Assembly: GCA_020248985.1 (NCBI GenBank)
Contig: JADCGL010000022.1
Location: forward strand, 124,001-188,000
Origin: Telmatospirillum sp.
GTDB taxonomy: Bacteria > Pseudomonadota > Alphaproteobacteria > CACIAM-22H2
Reading direction: 5' to 3'
Length of the DNA: 64,000 nt
The notes under the pieces were generated by a model that saw only the letters and a list, made by a program, of their open reading frames with translations, did no database searches and was not told the origin of the DNA. This document shows positions 7,975 through 15,229 of this stretch, piece after piece. A program made the position numbers and the translations under genes. Numbering within the stretch: position 1 is the stretch's first letter; every line of letters begins with the position of its first letter.

Positions 7975-8852
7975 CGCTGCATGCCCCAGCGGCGCACCGT
8001 GCGCGCTTCGATGGCGCGGAAGATCACGCCCTCGACGAACAGGCCGATCACGATGACGGTGAGCAGCCCTGCGAACACGTTGGCGGTTTCGAGCAGATTG
8101 CGGTTCTCGAAAATGTACCAGCCGAGCCCGCCCGAGCGCGCCGACACGCCGAACACGAGCTCGGCCGCGATCAGCGTGCGCCACGCGAACGCCCAGCCGA
8201 TCTTGAGGCCGGCAAGGATCGACGGAAACGCCGCCGGGATCAGGATCGCCATCACGTAGCGCACGCCGGTAAGGCCGTAATTCTGCCCCGCCATGCGCAG
8301 CGTGTCGGAAACCGATTTGAAGCCCGTGTGCGTGTTGAGGGCGACCGCCCACAGAACCGAATGCACGATCACGAACACGAGCGAAGGAATGCCGAGCCCG
8401 AACCACAGCAAGGCGAGCGGCAGCAGCGCGATGGCCGGCAGCGGGTTGAACATGGCTGTGAGCGTGGAGAGCAGATCGTTGCCGAAGCGCGTGGAGACCG
8501 CGAGCGTGGTGAACACGGCCGCCAGCGCCAAGCCGCACCCGTAGCCGATCAGCAGCACCTGCAAGGTGGTGAGCATGCGCCCGAAGAGCGGGCCTTTGGC
8601 GAAGGCGAGGTAAAACGCCTCGACCACTTCGCTGAAAGGCGGGAACATCAACGCATTGTCGAGATAGCGCGCATAGAGCTCCCACGCGATCGCCAAGCTC
8701 GCGACGACCACGAAGCGCCTCACGCCGGTCACGTTCCAAATGCGCTCGAACGCCGAAAGCGGGCGCTGCACCTCGCCGAACTGCGCGGCGGCGACGTCCG
8801 TCACCTCGTATTCGGGGCGTACCTGCGGCTGGATCTTGTCGACCTTACCCAT
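7971..8852 (-). CDS. ABC transporter permease, TauC/SsuC-like
   Basis: A 293-residue inner-membrane permease of the nitrate/sulfonate/taurine (NitT/TauT) family, with about six hydrophobic segments after a roughly 45-residue cytoplasmic N-terminus. The permease coupling loop is seen at AGQNYGLTGVRYVMAILIPAAFPSILAGLKIG, where the EAA-like region contacts the ATPase. The start at 8852 (MGKVDKIQ) overlaps the ATPase stop by 8 bases. It forms an importer with the next two genes upstream. The family commonly carries sulfonates, but also nitrate, pyrimidines and aromatic acids, so substrate assignment depends on the SuyAB-like genes in the operon. Confidence 0.88.
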   Translation of the reverse strand: MGKVDKIQPQVRPEYEVTDVAAAQFGEVQRPLSAFERIWNVTGVRRFVVVASLAIAWELYARYLDNALMFPPFSEVVEAFYLAFAKGPLFGRMLTTLQVLLIGYGCGLALAAVFTTLAVSTRFGNDLLSTLTAMFNPLPAIALLPLALLWFGLGIPSLVFVIVHSVLWAVALNTHTGFKSVSDTLRMAGQNYGLTGVRYVMAILIPAAFPSILAGLKIGWAFAWRTLIAAELVFGVSARSGGLGWYIFENRNLLETANVFAGLLTVIVIGLFVEGVIFRAIEARTVRRWGMQR

Positions 8853-9636
8853 GGGCGTCCGCCTCCACGGGTTCGACGGCTTCGGCAAAAAGCATGTCGT
8901 GGATGCGGCGCTGCAGCGCTTGGAATTCCGCCCCGCCTTGCGCCGTATGGTCGAACTGGTGGCAATTGAGCTCGGCCTTGACGCGCCCCGGATGCGGCGA
9001 CAGCACGAGGATGCGGCTGCCGACGACGATGGCCTCTTCGATCGAGTGCGTGACGAACAGCACCGTGAAGCGCACGTCGTCCCACAATTCGAGCAACTCT
9101 TCCTGCATCTTGCGCCGCGTGAGCGCGTCCAGGGCCGCGTAGGGCTCGTCCATCAGCAAAATGTCTGGCTCCATCGCCATCGCGCGCGCGATCGCCACGC
9201 GCTGCTTCATGCCGCCCGACAGCATGTGCGGATAGACGTCGATGAATTTCGAGAGATTGACCTTGGCGATGAAGTCGCGCGCGCGCTCGGCCGCTTGCGC
9301 GCGGCTCCATTTGCCGGCGCAGAGCATCGGGAACATCACGTTCTGGTGCACGGTCTTCCAGGGCAGCAGCTGGTCGAATTCCTGGAACACCATCATGCGG
9401 TCCGGGCCCGGCGCCTTCACCTCGCGGCCGTTGAGCGCGATGCGCCCTTCGACCGGCTGCATGAAGCCAGCGACACCCTTGAGCAGCGTGGATTTGCCGC
9501 AGCCCGACGGCCCCAGCAGCACGAAGCGGTCGCCGCGCTCGACCGCGAAGCTCACGCGCCACGTCGCCGTCACGAGATGTTCGGTCGTCTTGTACTGCAG
9601 CGTGACGCCGTCGACTTGCAGAAGCGGTTCGGCCAT
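8845..9636 (-). CDS. ABC transporter ATP-binding protein, TauB/SsuB-like
   Basis: A 263-residue cytoplasmic ATPase. Walker A is GPSGCGKSTLL (about residues 42-52), the signature is LSGGMKQRVAIARA, Walker B with catalytic Glu is ILLMDEPYAALD, and the H-loop is VTHSIEEA. The Q-loop reads VFQEFDQLLPW, as in the NitT/TauT group. It energises uptake through the adjacent permease and binding protein. The ATG at 9636 is 6 bases after the binding-protein stop, as expected for one operon. Confidence 0.92.
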   Translation of the reverse strand: MAEPLLQVDGVTLQYKTTEHLVTATWRVSFAVERGDRFVLLGPSGCGKSTLLKGVAGFMQPVEGRIALNGREVKAPGPDRMMVFQEFDQLLPWKTVHQNVMFPMLCAGKWSRAQAAERARDFIAKVNLSKFIDVYPHMLSGGMKQRVAIARAMAMEPDILLMDEPYAALDALTRRKMQEELLELWDDVRFTVLFVTHSIEEAIVVGSRILVLSPHPGRVKAELNCHQFDHTAQGGAEFQALQRRIHDMLFAEAVEPVEADAHG

Positions 9637-9642
9637 CGGAGA

Positions 9643-10662
9643 TCAGGACCCTTGCGTTGCGTGCAGTTCGGGGAAGAACATTTCTTTCCAGTCCGCGGGC
9701 GCTTCGCGGATGGTGCCCGTGCGCGCCATGAAACTCGCGTATTTCATCGTGTTGTTCGGCACGGTCGTGAAATTGTGCTGCGGGTCGTTCAGAAGCTGCA
9801 TCACGAATTCCTTGGGCGGCGCACCCCGCTCGACGCGCGCGTAGATGTCGGCGGCGAGGCTCTTGTCGCGGTTGATGAGCGCTTGCGCCTCGGCCAACGC
9901 CGCCACGAACGCCGCATAGACGCGCGGATTCTGCTCGCGCACGCGCGCGGTCGTCCACATGAAATTGAACGATGCGGGCCCGCCCAGCACTTCGTAGTTG
10001 GTCAGCACGCGCGTGACGCGCGCATCCTGCAGCTGCTGGTTCTGGAACGGCGGCGAGCCGAAATGCGCCGTGATCTCGCTGCGGCCCGACATCATCGCGT
10101 TCATCGCGTCGGGGTGCGACATCGAGACGGTGATGTTGTCGAGCTTGGCGTGCTGGCCCATCCCGAACACGCGCTCGCATTCCATCTGCAGCGTGATCGC
10201 CTGGATCGACACGCGCACGGCCGGCAGGCCGATGCGGTCCTTGTCGGTGAAGTCGCGGATCGTCTTCACGGCCGGGTTGACCGTGTTCAGATAAAGCGGC
10301 AGCGAATTGAGGGCACCCACGCCTTTGACGTTGAGGCTGCCCTTGGTGCGCGCCCACAAGACGATCATGGGCCCCACGCCGCCGCCCGCGAATTCGAGGC
10401 TGCCGGCGATCAGCGCGTCGTTGATGGGAGCGCCGCCCGAAAACTGCAGCCAGTTGGTTTTGACGTCGAGCCCTGCGGCGCGCGCGTGTTTTTCGATCAG
10501 GTTCTGGTCTTCCATCACCATCAGCGGCAGATAGGAAATGCCGAATTGTTTGGCGATGCGCACCTCGCGCACTTCGCTTTGCGCGCGCAGGATGGCGGGT
10601 GCGGCGACGAGCGAAGCGGCACCCAGGAGTATGGCACGGCGAGCAGGCATGATCGGCTTCAT
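9643..10662 (-). CDS. ABC transporter substrate-binding protein, TauA/NMT1-like
   Basis: A 339-residue periplasmic binding protein with a twin-arginine-like or Sec signal (PARRAILLGAASLVAAPAILRAQS), probably cleaved after AQ near residue 28. The mature part has the NitT/TauT two-lobe pattern, with the early motif GISYLPLMVMEDQNLIEKHA and a GGAPINDALIAGSLEFAGGG hinge-side loop. It would capture the substrate for the adjacent permease and ATPase. The gap to the preceding exporter gene is 48 bases, the largest within this stretch of the operon, so an internal promoter is possible though none is clear. Confidence 0.85.
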   Translation of the reverse strand: MKPIMPARRAILLGAASLVAAPAILRAQSEVREVRIAKQFGISYLPLMVMEDQNLIEKHARAAGLDVKTNWLQFSGGAPINDALIAGSLEFAGGGVGPMIVLWARTKGSLNVKGVGALNSLPLYLNTVNPAVKTIRDFTDKDRIGLPAVRVSIQAITLQMECERVFGMGQHAKLDNITVSMSHPDAMNAMMSGRSEITAHFGSPPFQNQQLQDARVTRVLTNYEVLGGPASFNFMWTTARVREQNPRVYAAFVAALAEAQALINRDKSLAADIYARVERGAPPKEFVMQLLNDPQHNFTTVPNNTMKYASFMARTGTIREAPADWKEMFFPELHATQGS

Positions 10663-10710
10663 GGCGTTTGTCTCCCCCTGTGGCGAAGCGAAGTCTTCTT
10701 ATGGCGCCGA

Positions 10711-11436
10711 TTACAGCACCAAACCCACGCCCGACGCTAGCAGCAAGGCAAGCACGATACGGCTGAATTGTTTGTCGTCGATCTTGCGATAAAATTTAAG
10801 GCCGAGCCACACGCCGAACGCCACGGCCGGCAGGCAGAGCCAGAAATCGGCGACTGCCTGCGGGCCGATCGCATCCTGGCTCAAAAGGGCGAGCAGGGCC
10901 GCCGCCTGCATCGCGAGAATATAGGGCTGGTAGACGGCGCGCTGCGCGTCTTTGGACCAGCCGCGCAAGCCCGCCCAAATTGTGGGCACGGCTCCCGACA
11001 GCCCGGCAAGCCCGCCCATGGCGCCGCCAACAAAACCGACGAACCCGTCGAGGAAGCGCCCGCCCGCGGCGATCGGGCGCAGCTCGCCCGCCAACAGGCG
11101 CAGGCTCGCATAGGCGATCAGAAAAACGCCGATCGCCTGTTTGAGCGGTTCGGCCGGGACGAGCTTCAGCAGCGCCACCCCAAGCGGAATGCCGAGCACA
11201 CCGCCGACCAAAAACGGGGCAAGGCGGCGCCAATCGAAGCCTGCGCGCAGCGACCAGATCGAGAAACACTGGGCCAGCAGGCTTGCCGCCAGCACCAGCG
11301 GCGTTGCGTCCACGGGGGCGCGAAAATGCAGGAACGTCGCCGACGCAACCAGTGCGAACGCAAAGCCTGCAAGGCCGGAGGCGAAGGCGGCGACGAAGGC
11401 GCCCGCGACTAGCCACAGATCGCCGACGCTCTCCAT
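10711..11436 (-). CDS. TauE/SafE family membrane exporter, probable sulfite exporter
   Basis: A 241-residue integral membrane protein with seven or eight hydrophobic segments and two internally similar halves. The family contains proposed exporters of sulfite and sulfoacetate (TauE, SafE). Markers are the glycine-rich ASGLAGFAFALVASA near the N-terminus and GGAMGGLAGLSGAVPTIW at the start of the second half. The start at 11436 directly abuts the membrane-anchor stop at 11437. Inside an operon with a sulfo-lyase, export of the sulfite it releases is the obvious role. No sulfite dehydrogenase gene is visible nearby. Confidence 0.85.
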   Translation of the reverse strand: MESVGDLWLVAGAFVAAFASGLAGFAFALVASATFLHFRAPVDATPLVLAASLLAQCFSIWSLRAGFDWRRLAPFLVGGVLGIPLGVALLKLVPAEPLKQAIGVFLIAYASLRLLAGELRPIAAGGRFLDGFVGFVGGAMGGLAGLSGAVPTIWAGLRGWSKDAQRAVYQPYILAMQAAALLALLSQDAIGPQAVADFWLCLPAVAFGVWLGLKFYRKIDDKQFSRIVLALLLASGVGLVL

Positions 11437-11784
11437 TCAGGCGACGGCGTTCAGCAAAAACAGCAGGCCTGCCGCGAGCGCAAAAAACGCCGACAAGGCG
11501 ACGGCGTTTTTCTGGCCCGCATTCCAGGCGAAAAACTCGATCGTCATCACGCGCAACCCGCCAGCGAGATGTGCCGCAAGCAGCACGACCAAACCCGTCT
11601 CGACGAGTTTCAGCACCGGATGGGCCGTCCATCTCAGCAGGCCGTCGAAGGCGGCTTCGCTCTCGAGCGCCAGACCCAAAGCCCAAAAATGTGCCGGCAG
11701 AAACGCCGCCAACGCCACGCCCGAGACGCGATGGATCGCGAAGGCCCACCAAGTCGGATGGTTGCGATAGGCAGTACGGCTCAT
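11437..11784 (-). CDS. Complex II-like cytochrome b membrane anchor (SdhC/D-like)
   Basis: A 115-residue protein with three transmembrane segments. HPTWWAFAIHRVSGVALAAFLPAHF resembles the SdhC pattern in which an Arg-Ile/Val-Ser-Gly motif precedes the first helix, and AAHLAGGLRVMTIEFF places a His and Arg as in the haem and quinone region of complex II anchors. The ATG at 11784 overlaps the other anchor's stop as ATGA. With the neighbouring anchor it would hold the iron-sulfur and flavoprotein subunits on the membrane and pass electrons to quinone. Confidence 0.78.
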   Translation of the reverse strand: MSRTAYRNHPTWWAFAIHRVSGVALAAFLPAHFWALGLALESEAAFDGLLRWTAHPVLKLVETGLVVLLAAHLAGGLRVMTIEFFAWNAGQKNAVALSAFFALAAGLLFLLNAVA

Positions 11785-12122
11785 GCGACGAGGCCCGCAA
11801 CAGCACGCCAGCCGAACCACGCGAGGAAAAGCGCAAACGCCGCAAGCGCCGCATCGGTCGCGCGCCCGTGCCAGCCGAGCGTTTCGCGCAGCACCGTGCG
11901 CAGGCCGATGGGTGCGTGCACGGCCACCGCCGCCACGAACAGGCCGTAGAAAAGCGCCAAGCCGACCGAGCCGCGCGTGCGGCCGAGAATTTCGGCCGCA
12001 CTGAGTCCGCCTTGCACGGCATAGATGTTCGTCGCGAGGTGCGCGGTCACGCACAGTGCGAGAACGGCTGCACTGGCGCGCTGCAGCGCCCACAGGGCGA
12101 CCTCGAAACGCGTGCGCCTCAC
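11781..12122 (-). CDS. Complex II-like membrane anchor (second subunit)
   Basis: A 113-residue protein with three hydrophobic helices, starting at a GTG (12122) that overlaps the iron-sulfur subunit stop as GTGA. RASAAVLALCVTAHLATNIYAV and FVAAVAVHAPIGLRTVL carry the Arg-x-Ser and His residues typical of succinate dehydrogenase/fumarate reductase anchors. It lies between the iron-sulfur subunit and the other anchor, giving the order B-C-D. Which of the two small proteins corresponds to SdhC or SdhD is not certain. Confidence 0.75.
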   Translation of the reverse strand: MRRTRFEVALWALQRASAAVLALCVTAHLATNIYAVQGGLSAAEILGRTRGSVGLALFYGLFVAAVAVHAPIGLRTVLRETLGWHGRATDAALAAFALFLAWFGWRAVAGLVA

Positions 12123-12829
12123 AATTCGCCCTTCAGCAAAGCGCCCAACGCCGCGCGCTTGAGGCCCGCGATCGCGGCACTCGGATTGAGCCCTTTGGGG
12201 CAATGGGCGCGGCAGGATTGCTGCGTGTGGCAGGCATGGCAGCCCGCATCGCCCGCCACGGCGGATAGGCGTGCGGCTTTGCCGCCGTCGCGCACATCGT
12301 TCTGCAAGGTCCAGGCGCGGTTGAGGGCGGCCGGCCCCAGATAGTCCGGGTTCCACGCCGCGACGTCGCAGGCCGAGTAGCACACGGCACAGCCGATGCA
12401 CTCGATGCCCGCATCGGCAGCAACGCGCGCGGCCGTATCGGGCTTCACGACGACAAAATCGCTGCCGGGTGCGGCCGTCGGCTTGAAGCTGCCTTCGGCC
12501 TTGGCCCATTTGTCGAAAAAGGGCGCAAGGTCGGCGACGAGATCTTTGACGACGGGCAGATTCTTGAGCGGCTCGATCGTCATGACGTCGCCGTCAAGCC
12601 GTGCGACATGCGTGCGGCAGGTCCAGCGCGGCTTGCCGTTCACGGTCATGGCACAGCTGCCGCACATGCCGACCCGGCACGCAAAACGATAGGCGAGCGT
12701 GGGGTCGAGCGTGCGCTGGATGTAGGTGACGAGATCGAGCACGGTCTGGTTCGCACGGCGGGGAACGGCGAAGGACTGGTAGCTGCCCTCCGCCGTACCC
12801 CGCCAAACGCGGACTTCGATCGTGCCCAA
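12119..12829 (-). CDS. Succinate dehydrogenase/fumarate reductase-like iron-sulfur subunit
   Basis: A 236-residue SdhB/FrdB-type electron-transfer subunit. The N-terminal ferredoxin domain has CRVGMCGSC plus a later Cys in PRWTC for the [2Fe-2S] cluster. CIGCAVCYSAC binds [4Fe-4S], and CHACHTQQSCRAHCPKG supplies the third-cluster ligands. All three clusters therefore look intact. The likely start is TTG at 12829, since no ATG or GTG lies between the SuyB-like stop and the conserved N-terminus; the ribosome site is weak. It would link the flavoprotein encoded further down the operon to the membrane anchors. Confidence 0.88.
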   Translation of the reverse strand: MGTIEVRVWRGTAEGSYQSFAVPRRANQTVLDLVTYIQRTLDPTLAYRFACRVGMCGSCAMTVNGKPRWTCRTHVARLDGDVMTIEPLKNLPVVKDLVADLAPFFDKWAKAEGSFKPTAAPGSDFVVVKPDTAARVAADAGIECIGCAVCYSACDVAAWNPDYLGPAALNRAWTLQNDVRDGGKAARLSAVAGDAGCHACHTQQSCRAHCPKGLNPSAAIAGLKRAALGALLKGEL

Positions 12830-12845
12830 CCGCCGGCGCCTGGCT

Positions 12846-14054
12846 TCAGGCGCTTTGGTAGAGCTTGGTCATCACGAATTCGCGATGGCCCAAAGCTTCG
12901 GCGCAGGTGTAGCGGCCGTTGCACACGCGGATCATCACGTCGATGAGGCGGTCGCCCGCCTCGTCGAGATCCATCTCGCGGCGCAGGATGCCCGACACGT
13001 CGAGATCGATATGCTCGGGCATCAGGCGCGCGGTCTTGGGATTGGCCGTGAGCTTGATCACGGGCTCGATCGGGTTGCCGATCACGTTGCCCTGGCCCGT
13101 CGGGAACAGGTGCACGACGAAGCCCGCCGCCGCCTGCAGGGTCACGCATTCGGCGGCCGCCGACGACGTGTCCATGAAGTAGAGCCCCTTGCCCTTGGCC
13201 GGCATTTCGGCCGGGCCCAGCACGTCGACGTATTTCGTCTTGTGGCCGATCTTCTGGAAATTGCCGAAGGCCTTTTCCTCGATCGTCGTGAGGCCGCCCG
13301 CGATGTTGCCCTTGGTCGGCTGCGAGTCCGACAGATCGTCGGTCTTGTAGCGCTCGATCATGCCCTGGTACGCGTTGAACACGCCCATGAACTTGTCGGC
13401 GACGTTCTTGTTCAGCGCGCGCTTGACCATTTCGGTCTCCGCGCCCGTGAGCTCGGACGTTTCGCCGAAGCACGTGGTGGCCCCCATCGGATCGATCTTG
13501 TCGATGAGATTGCCGACCGTCGGGCACGAGGCGAGGCCCGACGTGGTGTCGGATTCGCCGCACTTGGTCGAGACCCAAAGTTCGTCGATGGTGCACTCTT
13601 CGCGTTGCTTTTCGGTCGCCCACATCACGAATTGCTGGGCAACGCGGCTCGCGGCTTCGATGGTTCTGAGATCGCCGTTGCCTTCGATCGCGAAGCCCTG
13701 CACGGGCTTGCCGGTCTTGGCGATGCCGTCCACGACGCGCGCGGTCCAGCCGGGCTCGATGCCGATCACGACCACGGCCGCCACGTTGGCGTTGCAGCCG
13801 GTGCCAATGAGCGTGCGGAAATGCAGGGCAAGATCTTCGCCGAACTGCAGACGCCCGTAGGCGTGCGGCAGCGCCATCGTGCCCTTGATGTTGTTGGCGA
13901 CCGCCTCGGCGGCGGCGTTCGACAGATCGTCGAGCGGCAGCACGATGACGTGGTTGCGAATGCCGACGCGGCCGTTCTCGCGGCGATAGCCCATGAAGGG
14001 CAGTTTGCCGACCGAACGCGTGCGCTTTTTGATAACTGCTGGGGCTTTGGCCAT
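12846..14054 (-). CDS. suyB: UxaA-family large subunit, (R)-sulfolactate sulfo-lyase beta-like
   Basis: A 402-residue protein of the altronate/galactarate dehydratase large-domain family (GD_AH_C). SuyB, the catalytic subunit of (2R)-3-sulfolactate sulfo-lyase, belongs to it and forms pyruvate and sulfite. Visible family blocks are [15 protein letters not shown] at the N-terminus, [37 protein letters not shown], and [11 protein letters not shown] at the C-terminus. Several cysteines are placed as in family members that bind iron. The ATG at 14054 has a strong AAGGAG seven bases upstream. It follows the SuyA-like gene by 41 bases. A sugar-acid dehydratase is the alternative; the TauE-like exporter and TauABC-like importer favour a sulfonate. 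The gene symbol refers to family resemblance. Confidence 0.78.
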   Translation of the reverse strand: MAKAPAVIKKRTRSVGKLPFMGYRRENGRVGIRNHVIVLPLDDLSNAAAEAVANNIKGTMALPHAYGRLQFGEDLALHFRTLIGTGCNANVAAVVVIGIEPGWTARVVDGIAKTGKPVQGFAIEGNGDLRTIEAASRVAQQFVMWATEKQREECTIDELWVSTKCGESDTTSGLASCPTVGNLIDKIDPMGATTCFGETSELTGAETEMVKRALNKNVADKFMGVFNAYQGMIERYKTDDLSDSQPTKGNIAGGLTTIEEKAFGNFQKIGHKTKYVDVLGPAEMPAKGKGLYFMDTSSAAAECVTLQAAAGFVVHLFPTGQGNVIGNPIEPVIKLTANPKTARLMPEHIDLDVSGILRREMDLDEAGDRLIDVMIRVCNGRYTCAEALGHREFVMTKLYQSA

Positions 14055-14095
14055 GGGCCGCTCCTTTTGGTTCGCCGATTCTCTTAAGGGCACGC

Positions 14096-14380
14096 TTACC
14101 AGCGCTTGGTCTTCATGTTGTGGACGTGGACGTGGTCGCCTTTTTTGGCGTCCGCCACGATGCGGCCGATGTCGTGCCCGTATTTGAGGACCGTATCGCC
14201 CTTCTTGAGATCGACGAGCGCGATCTTGTGGCCGAGCGGAATGGCTTTGAGCGCCTTGAGCTTGACCGTGCCGTCGCCTTCCATGAGCCAGCCTTCGAGC
14301 GTGGCGCCGGGCTTGACGTCTTCGACGACGATCACGCCGACCGTGTCCTTCTTGTCGTGGACGATGAATTGGGTCGCCAT
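14096..14380 (-). CDS. suyA: SAF-domain small subunit, (R)-sulfolactate sulfo-lyase alpha-like
   Basis: A 94-residue SAF-domain protein, the expected size of SuyA and of the small subunit of split UxaA-type enzymes. Characteristic stretches are [37 protein letters not shown] and the C-terminal [12 protein letters not shown]. SuyA pairs with SuyB to eliminate sulfite from a hydroxy-sulfonate. It is the promoter-proximal gene of the long operon, with a GGGGAGG ribosome site just before the ATG at 14380. The divergent GntR regulator starts 105 bases away. Confidence 0.8.
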   Translation of the reverse strand: MATQFIVHDKKDTVGVIVVEDVKPGATLEGWLMEGDGTVKLKALKAIPLGHKIALVDLKKGDTVLKYGHDIGRIVADAKKGDHVHVHNMKTKRW

Positions 14381-14430
14381 GTCCCTCCCCTTGATGCTGT
14401 TGCTTTTGGTTTTCCGAAACTGGTCGCGAA

Positions 14431-14459
14431 CGCTAGGGCGTCGGGCGTTCTTGCGTCAA
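14431..14459 (-). promoter_or_regulatory. Candidate promoter of the suyA-led operon
   Basis: On the minus strand TTGACG (14459-14454) is followed after 17 bases by CTAGCG (14436-14431). The -35 box is good and the -10 box weak, which suits an activated or tightly controlled promoter. It sits between the operator and suyA and leaves a leader of about 45 bases. Confidence 0.4.
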
Positions 14460-14464
14460 TCGTA

Positions 14465-14483
14465 TCTTCTATCTTATAGAAGA
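14465..14483. promoter_or_regulatory. Perfect inverted repeat, probable GntR/HutC operator
   Basis: The sequence TCTTCTAT-CTT-ATAGAAGA has perfect 8-base arms around a 3-base spacer. It lies in the 105-base divergent region, 2 bases before the regulator's ATG and just upstream of the candidate -35 box of the suyA operon. Dyads of this size centred on A/T-rich arms are typical targets of GntR/HutC dimers. One site could serve autoregulation and operon control. Confidence 0.7.
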
Positions 14484-14485
14484 CT

Positions 14486-15214
14486 ATGCGTGCCAAACTC
14501 GCCCGCCCCTTGCCGCTCTATGCGCGCGCCAAACAGGCCTTGATGCAGAAGCTCGGCAGCGGCGTGTGGCGGGCGGGCGAAAAACTGCCGCCCGAACCCG
14601 CCCTTGCCGCGAGCCTCGGCGTGAGCCAGGGCACCGTGCGCCGCGCCCTCGACGACATCGCCAAAGCCAATCTGATCGTGCGCCGCCAGGGCCGCGGCAC
14701 GTACGTGGCCGAGCACACGCAGGCGCGCGCGTTGTTCCATTTTTTCCATCTCGTCGGCGACGACGGCAGGCGCGCTTTGCCGGGCAGCCGCGTGCTGTCG
14801 CTCAAAGCCGGGCCCGCGACGCGCGAAGAGGCAAGCCGCTTGGGCCTTGCGGCGGCCGCGCGCGTGGTGCGGCTGCAGCGCCTGCGCCTGCTCGACGGAG
14901 CAGCCGCGATCGTCGAACGCATCGTCGTCCCCGCAGCACTATTCCAGGGGCTCGACGTGCGCGACCGCGCGGACCTGCCCAACGAGCTCTACAAGCTCTA
15001 CCAGGACCGGTTCGGCGTGTCGGTGGCGCGCGCCGCCGAACGGCTCAAGGCCGTGGCGGCAAGCCCCGAAGACGCCGCCCATCTTGGTTTGCGCAGCGGG
15101 GCACCCTTGCTCGAGATCGACCGCATCGCGTTCGCACTCGATGGGCGCGCCTGCGAATGGCGCGTGTCGCGCTGTGCCACCCACCGCCACCACTATGTTT
15201 CCGAGGTGGTTTAG
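14486..15214 (+). CDS. GntR family (HutC subfamily) transcriptional regulator
   Basis: A 242-residue regulator. The N-terminal winged helix (about residues 10-75) has KLPPEPALAASLGVSQGTVRRALDDI and the wing RRQGRGTYVA, both classic for GntR. The C-terminal UTRA effector domain (about 90-235) includes LLDGAAAIVERIVVP and LEIDRIAFALDGRACEWRVSRC, where HutC-type proteins bind small acids. It is divergent from the suyA operon with a perfect dyad in between, so it is most likely that operon's repressor, released by the sulfonate or an intermediate. Confidence 0.88.
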   Translation: MRAKLARPLPLYARAKQALMQKLGSGVWRAGEKLPPEPALAASLGVSQGTVRRALDDIAKANLIVRRQGRGTYVAEHTQARALFHFFHLVGDDGRRALPGSRVLSLKAGPATREEASRLGLAAAARVVRLQRLRLLDGAAAIVERIVVPAALFQGLDVRDRADLPNELYKLYQDRFGVSVARAAERLKAVAASPEDAAHLGLRSGAPLLEIDRIAFALDGRACEWRVSRCATHRHHYVSEVV

Positions 15215-15229
15215 CCTTAGGATCGCGCC

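Noticed and set aside
10663-10710. A second GntR operator before the substrate-binding protein gene
   Set aside because: Only a TCTTCTTAT half-match to the operator is present, with no second arm.
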